DNA from: a candidate division KSB1 bacterium
GTDB lineage: Bacteria > Zhuqueibacterota > Zhuqueibacteria > Thermofontimicrobiales > Thermofontimicrobiaceae
Assembly (NCBI GenBank): GCA_034506395.1
Contig: JAPDPQ010000010.1
Location: forward strand, 62,001 to 126,000
Direction: 5' to 3'
Length of the DNA: 64,000 nucleotides
The position numbers and the translations under genes are program-made. Under the pieces are notes generated by a model. It was not told the origin of the DNA. It searched no databases and saw only the letters and a list, made by a program, of their open reading frames with translations. This document shows, piece by piece, positions 45,695 through 54,915 of this stretch. Every line of letters starts with the position of its first letter. Within the stretch, counting starts at the first letter, position 1.

Positions 45695-47040
45695 GACTTC
45701 TGCCCTCCTTTCAGCACCACGACGGTTCGTTTTTGTTCGACCAGCAAATTATTGGCAGCATCACGGATGTCGGCTGGCGTAACCTGTTCATAGGTTTCAT
45801 AAAGCTGATTCACAGCCTCAATGTCACCAGTCAGGGCGATATAACGGGCCAAACTTCCAGCGACATCATCGGGCGTTTCTAATCCCATGAGGAAGCTGTA
45901 TTTGAGCCGGCGCTTCAAATCGTTCAATTTCTGCTTGCTGACTGCTTCTTGCTTGAAATGTTCGATTGTCCGATAGATCTCATTCTTGATGTTGTCAATA
46001 TCGTCCTCCCGCTTGATCATCGTCCAGATAGTCAGCAGTTGCGGATCTCGAGCTGAATTGAAATCGGCCGAAATAAATTGCACTCGCTGCTCGTTCAAGA
46101 CCAATTTTTTATATATATCGCTGGTCTCGCCGAACGCCAAATCGCCCAAGAGAACGCAAGCTGCCATGGTTTTGCTCTTGGGGTCAAAAGCCAAGGATTT
46201 ATAGGCGACGCAGAGGATCGGCAACGTCTCTCCGTTATAGGTGACATTGGCAGTACGTTCGGCCTGCTGTTCTGGTTCTGCTGGGATTTGCGGTGGAACA
46301 TAGCCTGGTTTCCAATTTCCATAGTATTTTTTGACCAACTCCATTGTGCTGGCTGGATTAACATCTCCCACAATCACCAGGACTACGTTTTCTGGTCGAT
46401 AATAGCGATTGAAGAAGGAGAGGCTATATTCGTACATCGTTGGCATCGCTTCGATATCCTGACGAAAGCCGATCGTCGTATGCTTATAGGTGTGGACATC
46501 AAAAGCGGTATCCATGAGCTTTTCCGAGAGCAAAAACCAGGGACTGGAGAGGCTCTTCAAATATTCGCCATGAACGGCCCCGGCCTCGGTTTTGAACGCT
46601 TGTTCTTCGTAGTATAAATTTTGAAAACGATCGCTTTCTAATTCCATAACCTTTTCGAGGTCCTCTGAAGCGAAGTTTAAATGATAACAGGTCAGATCAT
46701 CAGAAGTGTAGGCATTGGCATCGGCACCCATCTCGGTGATGAGTTTATCATAAACCGAACCAGGGTATTTTTTGGTCCCCCGAAACATCATATGCTCAAA
46801 AAAGTGGGCGAATCCCGAATGCCCTGGCTCATATTCATCACGGCTACCCGTCCGAACGATGCTATAGTAGGCCACTAACCCCGGGCTTTCCATAGGAATG
46901 ATGATCACCTTTAGCCCATTATCCAAAACCTTTTTATGATATGGATAGGGGAAGATCCCGCTGGCTTGCTCCGACTGAGCAGCCAACGCAAAAACATAAA
47001 ACAGCAATAACAACAATGAGCTCATCATTACAGTTTTCAT
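45691..47040 (-). CDS. M16-family zinc peptidase, active subunit
   Basis: About 449 residues. A signal peptide (ending ALAAQ) leads into the M16 active site HFFEH in SGFAHFFEHMMFRGTKKYPG, with the distal Glu in the MELESDRFQNLYY region. It cleaves unfolded peptides in the cell envelope. ATG 47040 was chosen: AGGAGG lies 12 bp upstream and the signal peptide then starts MKTVMMSSLLLLL. Upstream ATGs at 47052 and 47067 are in frame and cannot be excluded. Coupled to the inactive partner. Confidence 0.9.
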   Translation of the reverse strand: MKTVMMSSLLLLLFYVFALAAQSEQASGIFPYPYHKKVLDNGLKVIIIPMESPGLVAYYSIVRTGSRDEYEPGHSGFAHFFEHMMFRGTKKYPGSVYDKLITEMGADANAYTSDDLTCYHLNFASEDLEKVMELESDRFQNLYYEEQAFKTEAGAVHGEYLKSLSSPWFLLSEKLMDTAFDVHTYKHTTIGFRQDIEAMPTMYEYSLSFFNRYYRPENVVLVIVGDVNPASTMELVKKYYGNWKPGYVPPQIPAEPEQQAERTANVTYNGETLPILCVAYKSLAFDPKSKTMAACVLLGDLAFGETSDIYKKLVLNEQRVQFISADFNSARDPQLLTIWTMIKREDDIDNIKNEIYRTIEHFKQEAVSKQKLNDLKRRLKYSFLMGLETPDDVAGSLARYIALTGDIEAVNQLYETYEQVTPADIRDAANNLLVEQKRTVVVLKGGQKS

Positions 47041-47564
47041 AATGAGTTTCATCCTCCTGGATTTCATCCAAAGATACACCAATTATGACTTAAGATTTGG
47101 TGATACTTAATTGAGCAGCTCCTTTGGTTCGTCCATGAGAGCCGCTATTCATAAAATTATTTCTCATAACTGAACGTGCCTTTTGAAACGATATCGGATG
47201 TCCATAATGCCAACCGATAAGAAGCGCAACATAAAATTGAAAATCATATTCGAATCGGTTTCAAAAATCTGTTCAAGAATTTTAAACGAAAACTGACAAT
47301 GGCAAAAAGGATTTGTTGATGATTCCGATTCTTTGGAAAAGATCAGGTATTTTGAGGATATTAGTATCCCACTGCCCCCAAAATCGAATTGCACGAAAGC
47401 TTTTATTATGCAAAATCCGCCTCATAGATAATGGCTTAAAAATAACAAACCAGAAAAATAAATGCAAATGATTTCTTTCAATAAATGTGCTGTACATCAA
47501 GTTTTTTTATAGCAAGAATTTTAAATTATCAACAGAAAAGATAATCAACCAGGAGGACAAAGCC
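47041..47564. other. Divergent intergenic region
   Basis: About 520 bp between the minus-strand M16 operon and the plus-strand lipoprotein gene. Open frames on both strands are short and unlike proteins. It should hold both promoters, but none is clear by eye. Confidence 0.4.
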
Positions 47565-48401
47565 ATGAAGAGAGCGCGAACGAAAAAAATTCTTGCTCTG
47601 GGGGGTATGATTATCTTGTTAATGGGTTTGACGACCTGTGAGAAAGAACCTACTAAGCCGGTTGCTGTGGCGCCCGATTTACCACCCGTAGAATCCTTGC
47701 AGGCCGATCTCTCCTTTTTCAAGCTGAATTCCAATTCAACTTTAAATAAAGCCACTCTTTCTAAAAGCAATTTTTTCGCAGCGGTTTTCCGAGTTTCCGC
47801 GATCAATCTTACGGTATTGGCAGCTTCGGCCGTTCCGACTGCTGTACTGACCGCGGCGCTCACTCAGCCAGCAGAATTAAAATCCGATGGAAAATGGCAC
47901 TGGATTTTTCACGCCTCTGAGGGACCTCTGACCTTTAGTGTCGATCTAGCTGGGTGGATCGATACCCAAAATGGCGAGGCAGTGTGGGAAGCATATATAT
48001 CAAGCAATGCCCATCTTCCACCGTTGGAGCATTTCCTCTGGTTCGAAGGACGGGCAAAAATCAGCAACAAAGAAGGATGGTGGACCTTTTATGACCATCA
48101 ATCTCCCGATTCTCTCATTGCTACTCTAAAAGTTGAATGGGATTTGAGTGATGAAAACGATCGGGAATTGACCTTCACCAGGGTGAAAGTTGGATGTAAA
48201 AATTATGGAGATTATTTGAAGTACGGGATAGAATTGACGGATCATTTTTTGATTTACTACGATGCCTCGACAAATCGGACCAATACGATCTATTGGAATT
48301 CTGAGACACGGGCTGGATATATCGAGTGGTTCGATTATAACAATGGGCAAAAAAGTTATTGGGATGAATATTTTAATGATATATCGGGTCCTCCAGCATA
48401 G
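47565..48401 (+). CDS. Lipoprotein of unknown function
   Basis: 278 residues from ATG 47565, which has AGGAGG seven bases upstream; a longer in-frame ORF from 47487 lacks this. Lipobox GLTTC, lipidated Cys near 25. A Pro-rich tether is followed by an Ala-rich, beta-prone domain with Trp-rich strands (KWHWIFHASEGPLTFSVDLAGWID, KEGWWTFYDH). It ends in YFNDISGPPA. No family is recognised. A strong terminator follows. Confidence 0.7.
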   Translation: MKRARTKKILALGGMIILLMGLTTCEKEPTKPVAVAPDLPPVESLQADLSFFKLNSNSTLNKATLSKSNFFAAVFRVSAINLTVLAASAVPTAVLTAALTQPAELKSDGKWHWIFHASEGPLTFSVDLAGWIDTQNGEAVWEAYISSNAHLPPLEHFLWFEGRAKISNKEGWWTFYDHQSPDSLIATLKVEWDLSDENDRELTFTRVKVGCKNYGDYLKYGIELTDHFLIYYDASTNRTNTIYWNSETRAGYIEWFDYNNGQKSYWDEYFNDISGPPA

Positions 48402-48424
48402 TTGAATCGTTTCATTCAACGACC

Positions 48425-48467
48425 AAAGCCCTGGTGCTAATCCCCTGATCGGTACCAGGGCTTTTTT
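48425..48467 (+). terminator. Intrinsic terminator after the lipoprotein gene
   Basis: AAAGCCCTGGT (48425-48435) pairs over 11 bp with ACCAGGGCTTT (48454-48464), continuing into a T6 tract. Confidence 0.9.
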
Positions 48468-48674
48468 ATTTGGAGAGATCAAATCTGGTGAGCACACTCG
48501 GAGCTCCCGCATCGTCCTTTCAAATAGACTTCATTTTTTTTAAGGTCCGAAAACAAATTTTCCGCAAATAGAACAGACTGCCGGTATTTTGCGCACAAAA
48601 AGAGCAAATTTATTCTCGATGGTATCGATCCCTTTTGTAACGGTTTCATTTGATCAATGAATTTTAGAGGCAGT

Positions 48675-48743
48675 ATGTTTTATAATATATCAAAAATCGA
48701 CAATGCGAACAACTGGTGGTGGCGCTGGATGAATTGCACGTAG
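48675..48743 (+). CDS. trpL: Trp leader peptide (attenuator peptide)
   Basis: A 22-codon ORF with ATG 48675, AGAGG four bases ahead, and stop TAG 48741-48743. Residues 14-18 read Trp-Trp-Trp-Arg-Trp (codons 48714-48728), four tryptophans in five codons. This would make translation sensitive to charged tRNA-Trp. It lies just before an antiterminator/terminator pair and trpE, which is the arrangement of classical ribosome-mediated attenuation. Confidence 0.92.
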   Translation: MFYNISKIDNANNWWWRWMNCT

Positions 48744-48810
48744 GCGTCCACCCATTATTTTTTAAAGAAAATCTCATTGGCCGTGGATGTCTACAGTCCA
48801 CGGCCTTTTT
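48740..48810 (+). promoter_or_regulatory. Trp attenuator: antiterminator and first terminator
   Basis: Terminator (3:4): GGCCGTGGA (48779-48787) pairs with TCCACGGCC (48797-48805), then T5. Antiterminator (2:3): GTAGGCGTCCAC (48740-48751) pairs over 12 continuous positions (two G-U) with GTGGATGTCTAC (48783-48794), excluding the terminator. Segment 1: TGGATG (48726-48731) can pair with CGTCCA (48745-48750). The leader stop codon lies at the edge of segment 2, so a ribosome finishing the peptide would cover it. A ribosome stalled at the Trp codons would leave segment 2 largely free. Confidence 0.9.
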
Positions 48811-48816
48811 AATTGG

Positions 48817-48852
48817 AAAGGCTGTGATCTAAAAGTAAGACAGCCTTTTTTA
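48817..48852 (+). terminator. Second, tandem terminator before trpE
   Basis: AAAGGCTGT (48817-48825) pairs with ACAGCCTTT (48840-48848), 9 bp with a 14-nt loop, and T6 follows. Its 5' arm AAAGGC can alternatively pair with GCCTTT (48803-48808) at the end of the first terminator. Confidence 0.85.
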
Positions 48853-48880
48853 TTTTCAGCCCTAAAAAAAGGAATAATGT

Positions 48881-50356
48881 ATGAAGCTTAACCAATTATT
48901 GGATTCAAAAATCAGAATGAAATCGTTCAGCAAAAAATTTCTTGCTGACATGGATACTCCTGTATCCACGTATCATAAATTGAGCGATCAACCTTATTCA
49001 TTTTTGTTGGAGAGCATGGAGGGAGATGGGCAGCGCGGCCGGTATTCGGTTATTGGAATGAAGCCTTTGCTCATATTTAAGCGACTATCCAATCATACTA
49101 TTATTGAGAGTCCGCTTTCAGAGGATCAACTGGATTTAGGAGATGGAAATCCATTTGACCATTTGAAGTGGATATTGACCAAGTTTGAATTTGATCGAAC
49201 AGCCTTATTTGAATGCGGTTTTCTTTGCGGGTATATCTCCTACGATGCGGTCAGGCATATCGAGCAAATCCCAGCCAAATCAAGGGTTGATTTGCAACTG
49301 CCTGAGATCCTTCTGGTATTGCCGACACAAATCATCATTTTTGATAATTTCAACCACACGCTTCAACTCATTATCCACTTTGAGGATGGGAGTGCGCCGA
49401 AGCAGTTAGCTGAACGTGCAGATGCTTTTTTTGAGATGACACTCAAAAAATTTTCTTTACATCAGCCGAGAATAAGGGAGATACAAGGGAATCCGAAAGC
49501 GTCAGCGCCTGGGGTATGGTTCAATATGACGGATGAAAATTATCTTCAGAGCGTCGTTAGAGCCAAGGAATATATCCGAAATGGGGATATTTTTCAGGTC
49601 GTCTTGTCGCGTCGATTTCACGGCTCGATCCACTGTGGGGGATTCGATGTTTTTCGGATGTTGCGGTTGATTAATCCCTCCCCGTACATGTTCTACCTCA
49701 ATTTTAATGGATTGGAACTTGTGGGGTCATCACCAGAGACCATGGTCAAATATGACGGTTCTCGAGTAATGGTTCGACCCATTGCCGGAACACGCCGGCG
49801 CGGGCAAACACCAGATGAGGATCGCAAGATCGCGGCAGAACTGTTACACGACGAAAAAGAGCTGGCTGAACATGTGATGCTGGTAGATCTGGGGCGCAAT
49901 GATATTGGCCGGGTTGCTCGATATGGAACTGTGAAAGTGGACGTGTTGAAGCATGTGGAGAATTATTCTCATGTCATGCACATCGTTTCCACTGTGACAG
50001 GTGAATTACAGCCAGGATTCGATAGTGTCGATGTATTTAAAGCCTGCTTTCCTGCTGGAACGGTCACTGGTGCGCCGAAAGTCCGTGCCATGGAGATCAT
50101 TGATGAACTGGAAACGACGCAGAGAGGCTTTTATGCGGGTGCGGTCGGTTATTTTGATTTTTGCGGAAGGATGGATACCTGTATAGCTATTAGAACAATG
50201 TTGATCAAAAATAAAATCGCATACTGGCAAGCTGGAGCAGGGATCGTCGCTGATTCCGTGCCTGAAAAAGAGCTTGAAGAAACAGGGAATAAAGCACGAG
50301 CATTATTCAAGGCCATTTTAATGGCAGAGGAGGCTCATGATGATTGCCGTGATTGA
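48881..50356 (+). CDS. trpE: Anthranilate synthase component I
   Basis: 491 residues. The N-terminal Trp-feedback motif LLES is in YSFLLESMEGDGQRGRYSVIG. The chorismate-binding C-domain has the full signature: PSPYMFYLNF, GSSPETMVKYDG, RPIAGTRRRG, DEKELAEHVMLVDLGRNDIGRV, FPAGTVTGAPKVRAMEIIDELE and the final GAGIVADSVPEKE. It converts chorismate to anthranilate with TrpG-supplied ammonia. It is controlled by the attenuator upstream. AAGGAA precedes ATG 48881. It overlaps trpG by 17-20 bp. Confidence 0.98.
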   Translation: MKLNQLLDSKIRMKSFSKKFLADMDTPVSTYHKLSDQPYSFLLESMEGDGQRGRYSVIGMKPLLIFKRLSNHTIIESPLSEDQLDLGDGNPFDHLKWILTKFEFDRTALFECGFLCGYISYDAVRHIEQIPAKSRVDLQLPEILLVLPTQIIIFDNFNHTLQLIIHFEDGSAPKQLAERADAFFEMTLKKFSLHQPRIREIQGNPKASAPGVWFNMTDENYLQSVVRAKEYIRNGDIFQVVLSRRFHGSIHCGGFDVFRMLRLINPSPYMFYLNFNGLELVGSSPETMVKYDGSRVMVRPIAGTRRRGQTPDEDRKIAAELLHDEKELAEHVMLVDLGRNDIGRVARYGTVKVDVLKHVENYSHVMHIVSTVTGELQPGFDSVDVFKACFPAGTVTGAPKVRAMEIIDELETTQRGFYAGAVGYFDFCGRMDTCIAIRTMLIKNKIAYWQAGAGIVADSVPEKELEETGNKARALFKAILMAEEAHDDCRD

Positions 50357-50903
50357 TAATTATGATTCGTTCACCTATAACTTAGTTCAGTTCCTCGGTT
50401 GTCTGGGGCAACAAATTGAAGTCTATCGCAATGATCAAATCACGATTGCCGACCTTGAGCGGTTGGCTCCTGATCGGATTGTCATCTCTCCAGGGCCAGG
50501 TTGGCCGAAAGATGCGGGCATCACGATGGGGGTGATTGAGCATTTTGCTTCAAGGATCCCAATTTTGGGAGTTTGTTTAGGTCATCAGGCCATTGGTCAG
50601 GTGTTCGGCGGTAAAATTGTGCTAGCGCCCGAAATGATGCATGGAAAATCTTCGAACATTTTTCATGAAGAAAGGGGTATTTTCAAAAATGTGACAAATC
50701 CGTTCAAAGCCGGGCGTTACCATTCATTAATGGTTGCTCCTGAGTCACTACCAGAGACACTCAAAATTACGGCGCGTACGGATGATAATGTGATCATGGC
50801 GATAAGCCATAAGACCTATCCTACCGTAGGCGTCCAATTTCACCCCGAATCAATTTTAACAGAGCAGGGAATGCTAATTTTAGAAAATTTTTTGTATCTT
50901 TAG
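50340..50903 (+). CDS. trpG: Anthranilate synthase component II (glutamine amidotransferase)
   Basis: 187 residues. IAVIDNYDSFTYNLVQFLG is the class I amidotransferase start. The nucleophile Cys is in GVCLGHQAIG, and the catalytic His/Glu in VGVQFHPESILTEQG. It provides ammonia to TrpE. ATG 50340 is preferred over 50337 because GAGGAGG lies six bases upstream. No fused TrpD domain is present. Confidence 0.97.
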   Translation: MIAVIDNYDSFTYNLVQFLGCLGQQIEVYRNDQITIADLERLAPDRIVISPGPGWPKDAGITMGVIEHFASRIPILGVCLGHQAIGQVFGGKIVLAPEMMHGKSSNIFHEERGIFKNVTNPFKAGRYHSLMVAPESLPETLKITARTDDNVIMAISHKTYPTVGVQFHPESILTEQGMLILENFLYL

Positions 50904-50918
50904 ATGAGGAGTCAGCTC

Positions 50919-51938
50919 ATGGAATTTGCAACTTATTTAGAAAAGCTAATTAGAAAGCAGTCGCTGAGTGAATCGGAAGCTTATGATGTGATGATTCAGA
51001 TATTAAGCGGCAAATATTCCAATGAAAAAATCGCAGGATTATTGGTGGCTCTCCGTGCCAAAGGCGAAACGTCTGCAGAGGTGAGTGGCTTTGTCAAAGC
51101 GATGCGTGAGTTATCTGTCCGAGTCGAGACTCCTTTGCCAGTGGTAGATACCTGTGGAACTGGAGGAGACGGAGCGCACACGTTCAATATTTCAACCGCT
51201 GCTGCTTTTATTGCTGCTGGTGCGGGTGTTCCTATTGCCAAGCACCATAATCGTTCTGTCTCCAGCAAGTGTGGGAGCGCTGATGTGTTAGAGGCGCTGG
51301 GCATTGATATTTTGATGCCTCCCGAAAAAGTAAAAATGGCTATTGAAACGATTGGGATCGGATTTTGTTTTGCGCCGCTGTTCCACCAATCGATGAAATT
51401 TGCTACTGTGCCCCGAAAAGAATTAGGGATCCGAACTGTATTTAACATGCTTGGTCCTTTATTGAATCCGTGTTCGGCAAAGCGACAGGTTATCGGCGTT
51501 TTTGCAGATGATCTGACAGGCTTTTTTGCCGATATTCTCAAGCAATTGGGAAGCGAGCATGTCTTCATCGTCCACGGCGAGGATGGTCTGGATGAATTGA
51601 CTTTATGTGGCCGAACCCTGGTCACAGAGCTAATTGGCGATCGAGTATCGTCGCAATTTGTCAGCCCTGAGGATTTCGGTTTCCAACGAGCGAGATCGGG
51701 AGATCTGCTGGGAGGAAATGCATCCGAAAATGCCGTGATTTTAAAAAATCTTCTTTATGGTGAAAAAGGTCCCAAGCGCGATGCAGCGGTATTGAATGCA
51801 GCTTTAGCAATTGTCTGTGGCGGGTTAGCAAATTCAATACATGAAGGAATTCAAAAAGCGCAAGAATCCATTGATTCTGGGGCGGCCATAGAGAAATTAG
51901 AACAGCTAAAGCATTTTTCTCAAGGAGGAAAGAAATGA
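50919..51938 (+). CDS. trpD: Anthranilate phosphoribosyltransferase
   Basis: 339 residues. The PRPP-binding GTGGDGAHTFNIST, KHHNRSVSSKCGSADVLEALG and FNMLGPLLNPC are the family landmarks. It adds phosphoribose to anthranilate. Although an ATG occurs at 50904, GAGGAG at 50907-50912 points to ATG 50919 as the start. It overlaps trpC by 4 bp (ATGA). Confidence 0.97.
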   Translation: MEFATYLEKLIRKQSLSESEAYDVMIQILSGKYSNEKIAGLLVALRAKGETSAEVSGFVKAMRELSVRVETPLPVVDTCGTGGDGAHTFNISTAAAFIAAGAGVPIAKHHNRSVSSKCGSADVLEALGIDILMPPEKVKMAIETIGIGFCFAPLFHQSMKFATVPRKELGIRTVFNMLGPLLNPCSAKRQVIGVFADDLTGFFADILKQLGSEHVFIVHGEDGLDELTLCGRTLVTELIGDRVSSQFVSPEDFGFQRARSGDLLGGNASENAVILKNLLYGEKGPKRDAAVLNAALAIVCGGLANSIHEGIQKAQESIDSGAAIEKLEQLKHFSQGGKK

Positions 51939-52771
51939 ATCTTTATCATATCGTGCAAAAGGTTAAAGAACGAATACGTGAACAAAAGAAAATAGCTCCC
52001 ATGGAATGGTATCAAAGTCCAAGATTTCCCCATCAGAATCCGAATTTATTCAAACAGGCGTTCGAGCAGCCTGGAATTCAATTAATTGCGGAAATCAAAA
52101 GGGCTTCCCCAACAGCGGGAACGATTACCAAGGATTTTGATCCCGCTGCCATCGCCTTGGATTATGCCACTGCGGGCGCGGCCGCTATTTCCGTCGTCAC
52201 AGAACCCGATTTTTTCCAGGGCTCTTTAGAAATTTTGAACAAAGTTCGCCAGGTTGTCTCAATCCCCTTATTGCGCAAAGATTTCATCATCGATCCATAT
52301 CAAATCTATCAAGCGCGATATTTTGGAGCGAACTGCGTTTTGTTGATTGCAAGCATTCTTTCAGACGACGAACTGAAAGAATTTTCTAAATTAGCCGCTG
52401 ACTTGCAGATGAATGTGCTCCTTGAAATTCATGACGAACAGGAATTGGATCGGGCATTACCAATTGAAACCGCCATAATTGGAATTAATAATCGAGACTT
52501 AAAGACATTTCAAGTCGATCTCCACACCAGTTTTCGATTGATAGAAAAGATCCCCTCGGATCGGATTGTGGTGAGCGAAAGTGGCATCAAAGATCATCAT
52601 GAGGTCAAAGCATTGGAACAGGCTGGCTTCAAGGGAATTTTAGTGGGGGAGTTTCTTATGAGGCTTAATGATAAGAGACATGGTGTAGAATCCCTCCTTG
52701 GCAACACGCTTACGCAAAACAAGAAGAAAGATCATTTCGACCCGCCAGTGGCCGAAGAGAGACCTGATTAA
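51935..52771 (+). CDS. trpC: Indole-3-glycerol-phosphate synthase
   Basis: 278 residues forming one TIM barrel: the catalytic Lys in LIAEIKRASPTAG, SVVTEPDFFQGSLE, LLRKDFIIDPYQIYQARYFGAN, INNRDLKTFQVD, and SESGIKDHHEV with GILVGEFLM. It closes the indole ring. It is not fused to TrpF, which follows as a separate gene after a palindromic repeat. A C-terminal tail of about 20 charged residues extends past the barrel. Confidence 0.97.
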   Translation: MNLYHIVQKVKERIREQKKIAPMEWYQSPRFPHQNPNLFKQAFEQPGIQLIAEIKRASPTAGTITKDFDPAAIALDYATAGAAAISVVTEPDFFQGSLEILNKVRQVVSIPLLRKDFIIDPYQIYQARYFGANCVLLIASILSDDELKEFSKLAADLQMNVLLEIHDEQELDRALPIETAIIGINNRDLKTFQVDLHTSFRLIEKIPSDRIVVSESGIKDHHEVKALEQAGFKGILVGEFLMRLNDKRHGVESLLGNTLTQNKKKDHFDPPVAEERPD

Positions 52772-52890
52772 TGAATTAATCGTGTGAGAAATGCACCTTT
52801 GTCAGTTTGCTTGGTTCTGTTAAAAATGATATAAAGATTTCGTTCTGCGAACTTCTACATGATTAGAGCTCTGCAAAATAATAAAAGCGA

Positions 52891-52969
52891 GTCATTACGA
52901 GGAGCAAAGCTACGGAGCAATTTTTGGTTTTTGACGATTGATGGGATTCTTCGCTGCGCTCGGAATGAC
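52891..52969. repeat. Dispersed palindromic repeat inside the trp operon
   Basis: GTCATTACGAGGAGCAAAGC at the left and CGCTGCGCTCGGAATGAC at the right form imperfect arms of an 80-bp inverted repeat. The form matches the GTCATTGCGAG...CGCAATGAC palindromic elements known from many bacterial genomes. It is located between trpC and trpF; the full trpC-trpF gap is about 250 bp. Confidence 0.75.
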
Positions 52970-53022
52970 TTGATTCTCTGTTTTGAAGAAGTCTATTTAA
53001 CATGATGAAAAAGGAATGGATT

Positions 53023-53646
53023 ATGCTTTTTGTAAAAATATGTGGCATAACCAATATTGATGATGCCCTGTTAAGTGCGGAATTGGGCGCTTCGGCGGTG
53101 GGATTCGTTTTTGCTCCCAGCAAACGCCGCATTTCCGCTGAACAAGCCAGACATATCATTTCTCACCTACCGAAGGACATCGAAAAAGTTGGTGTTTTTG
53201 TGAATGAATGCCCAACGAATATTTTAAACCTTGCTAATTACGCAGGTCTCACTTGTGTTCAACTTCATGGCAATGAGAGCCCAATGATGTGCGAATTGTT
53301 GGGAAAATATCTGCCTGTGATAAAAGCAGAGAAAATCACCCCCGAGGGCCAGTTCATGCACAATTTGGATCTTTCCGCATGGAAAATCTTATTGGACACG
53401 CATGTTCAAGGGATCCATGGTGGCAGCGGCAGGACATTCAATTGGGAAGCTTTGATCCAATTAAATCTGAGCAATATTATCATTGCTGGTGGGCTTGGGC
53501 CAGAGAACATCGAAGCGCTATTGGCCAAGGTTCAACCTTTTGGCGTGGATCTGTCCTCGAGTTTGGAGGCTTTCCCTGGGAAGAAAGATCCGATGAAATT
53601 GCAGCTCTTTTTTTATCGGTTAAAAAGAAACGATCTTTTGCGTTGA
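53023..53646 (+). CDS. trpF: Phosphoribosylanthranilate isomerase
   Basis: 207 residues. VKICGITNIDDALLSAELGASAVGFVFAPSKRRIS is the typical TrpF start with the catalytic Cys. The later segments VQLHGNE, LLDTHVQGIHGGSGRTFNW (catalytic Asp) and IIAGGLGPENIEALL complete the barrel. The start was placed at ATG 53023 because AAGGAA lies six bases upstream and the family begins there; an upstream ATG at 53002 adds seven residues. Confidence 0.96.
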   Translation: MLFVKICGITNIDDALLSAELGASAVGFVFAPSKRRISAEQARHIISHLPKDIEKVGVFVNECPTNILNLANYAGLTCVQLHGNESPMMCELLGKYLPVIKAEKITPEGQFMHNLDLSAWKILLDTHVQGIHGGSGRTFNWEALIQLNLSNIIIAGGLGPENIEALLAKVQPFGVDLSSSLEAFPGKKDPMKLQLFFYRLKRNDLLR

Positions 53647-53667
53647 TATATGGAGGATGCAAATAAA

Positions 53668-54915
53668 ATGGACCTATTTAAATTTGAACACGGCCGAGAA
53701 GGCTATTACGGTGAATTCGGTGGTGCGTTCATACCCGAGATTTTGCGCTCCCCCATCATGGAATTGCGCCAGGCGTTGCAAGCTGCCAAAGATGATCCAA
53801 CCTTTTGGTCTGAATTTGTGGCGCTGATGAAAACGTATTCTGGTCGGCCAACACCCATTACTTACCTGGAAAATCTGACAAAGTATCTGGGTGGGGGAAG
53901 GATCTATGTGAAACGGGAGGACCTTAATCACACGGGTGCGCATAAGGTGAATAATGTGATGGGGCAGGGATTAATTGCCAAGCGTCTTGGAAAAACCAGA
54001 ATAATTGCTGAGACTGGCGCCGGACAACACGGTGTTGCAACAGCAACCATGGCTGCACGGTTCGGTTTTGAATGCGTGATTTATATGGGAGAAGAAGATG
54101 TCCGTCGTCAACGCCCGAATGTTTTCTGGATGGAACAACTTGGCGCTCAAGTGGTCCCGGTGCGGGATGGCTCGAAAACCCTGAAAGATGCAATCAACGA
54201 GGCGATGCGGGACTGGGTCACCAATTTCGATACGACCCATTATGTGCTTGGCACCGTTTGTGGACCTCATCCATTTCCAGAGATGGTGGCCTGGTTCCAA
54301 TCGATCATTGGTCGCGAAGCGAGAGAGCAAATGATCCAAATAGCTGGGGAGCTGCCGTGTCGCGTATATGCCTGTGTCGGTGGCGGGTCGAACGCCATCG
54401 GCATTTTTCAGGGATTTTTGGACGACCCTGTTGAACTGGTTGCTGTGGAAGCTGGAGGAAAGGGATTACAGAGTTCCAAACATGCAGCTCGCCTGGCAAG
54501 CAACCATGGCTCAGTTGGGGTAGCACAAGGCTATAAGACCTATTTTCTGCAGAATGAAGATGGTCAGATGCTCGATACCTACTCCGTGGCAGCAGGGTTG
54601 GACTACATCGGTGTCAGTCCCATCTTCAGCTATTTGGCTCAGATCGGCCGAGTTCGCTTTGAGGCTGCAACGGATGAGGAAGTTGTCGCCGCCTTCCAAC
54701 TAGTCATGAAAAAAGAGGGATTGATTCCAGCGTTAGAGAGCGCCCATGCCTTTGCATTAGCTTTGAAAGAAGTACCGAAAATGAAGCCAGAAGAAACGAT
54801 TTTAATCAACCAATCAGGGCGTGGGGACAAAGATATTTTCACTGTGGCAGAGGCGTTGTCTGATAAAAATTGGAAAGAATTTATTAAGCAGAGAGCAAAG
54901 AATTATGAGAGTTGA
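53668..54915 (+). CDS. trpB: Tryptophan synthase beta chain
   Basis: 415 residues. The PLP lysine is K93 in REDLNHTGAHKVNNVMGQ. Conserved ETGAGQHGVATATMAARFG, the indole-tunnel region, and GGGSNAIGIF for phosphate binding are present. It makes tryptophan from indole and serine. GGAGG at 53652-53656 favours ATG 53668 over ATG 53650. It is of the standard TrpB1 class and overlaps trpA by 11 bp, as expected for the alpha2beta2 complex. Confidence 0.97.
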   Translation: MDLFKFEHGREGYYGEFGGAFIPEILRSPIMELRQALQAAKDDPTFWSEFVALMKTYSGRPTPITYLENLTKYLGGGRIYVKREDLNHTGAHKVNNVMGQGLIAKRLGKTRIIAETGAGQHGVATATMAARFGFECVIYMGEEDVRRQRPNVFWMEQLGAQVVPVRDGSKTLKDAINEAMRDWVTNFDTTHYVLGTVCGPHPFPEMVAWFQSIIGREAREQMIQIAGELPCRVYACVGGGSNAIGIFQGFLDDPVELVAVEAGGKGLQSSKHAARLASNHGSVGVAQGYKTYFLQNEDGQMLDTYSVAAGLDYIGVSPIFSYLAQIGRVRFEAATDEEVVAAFQLVMKKEGLIPALESAHAFALALKEVPKMKPEETILINQSGRGDKDIFTVAEALSDKNWKEFIKQRAKNYES

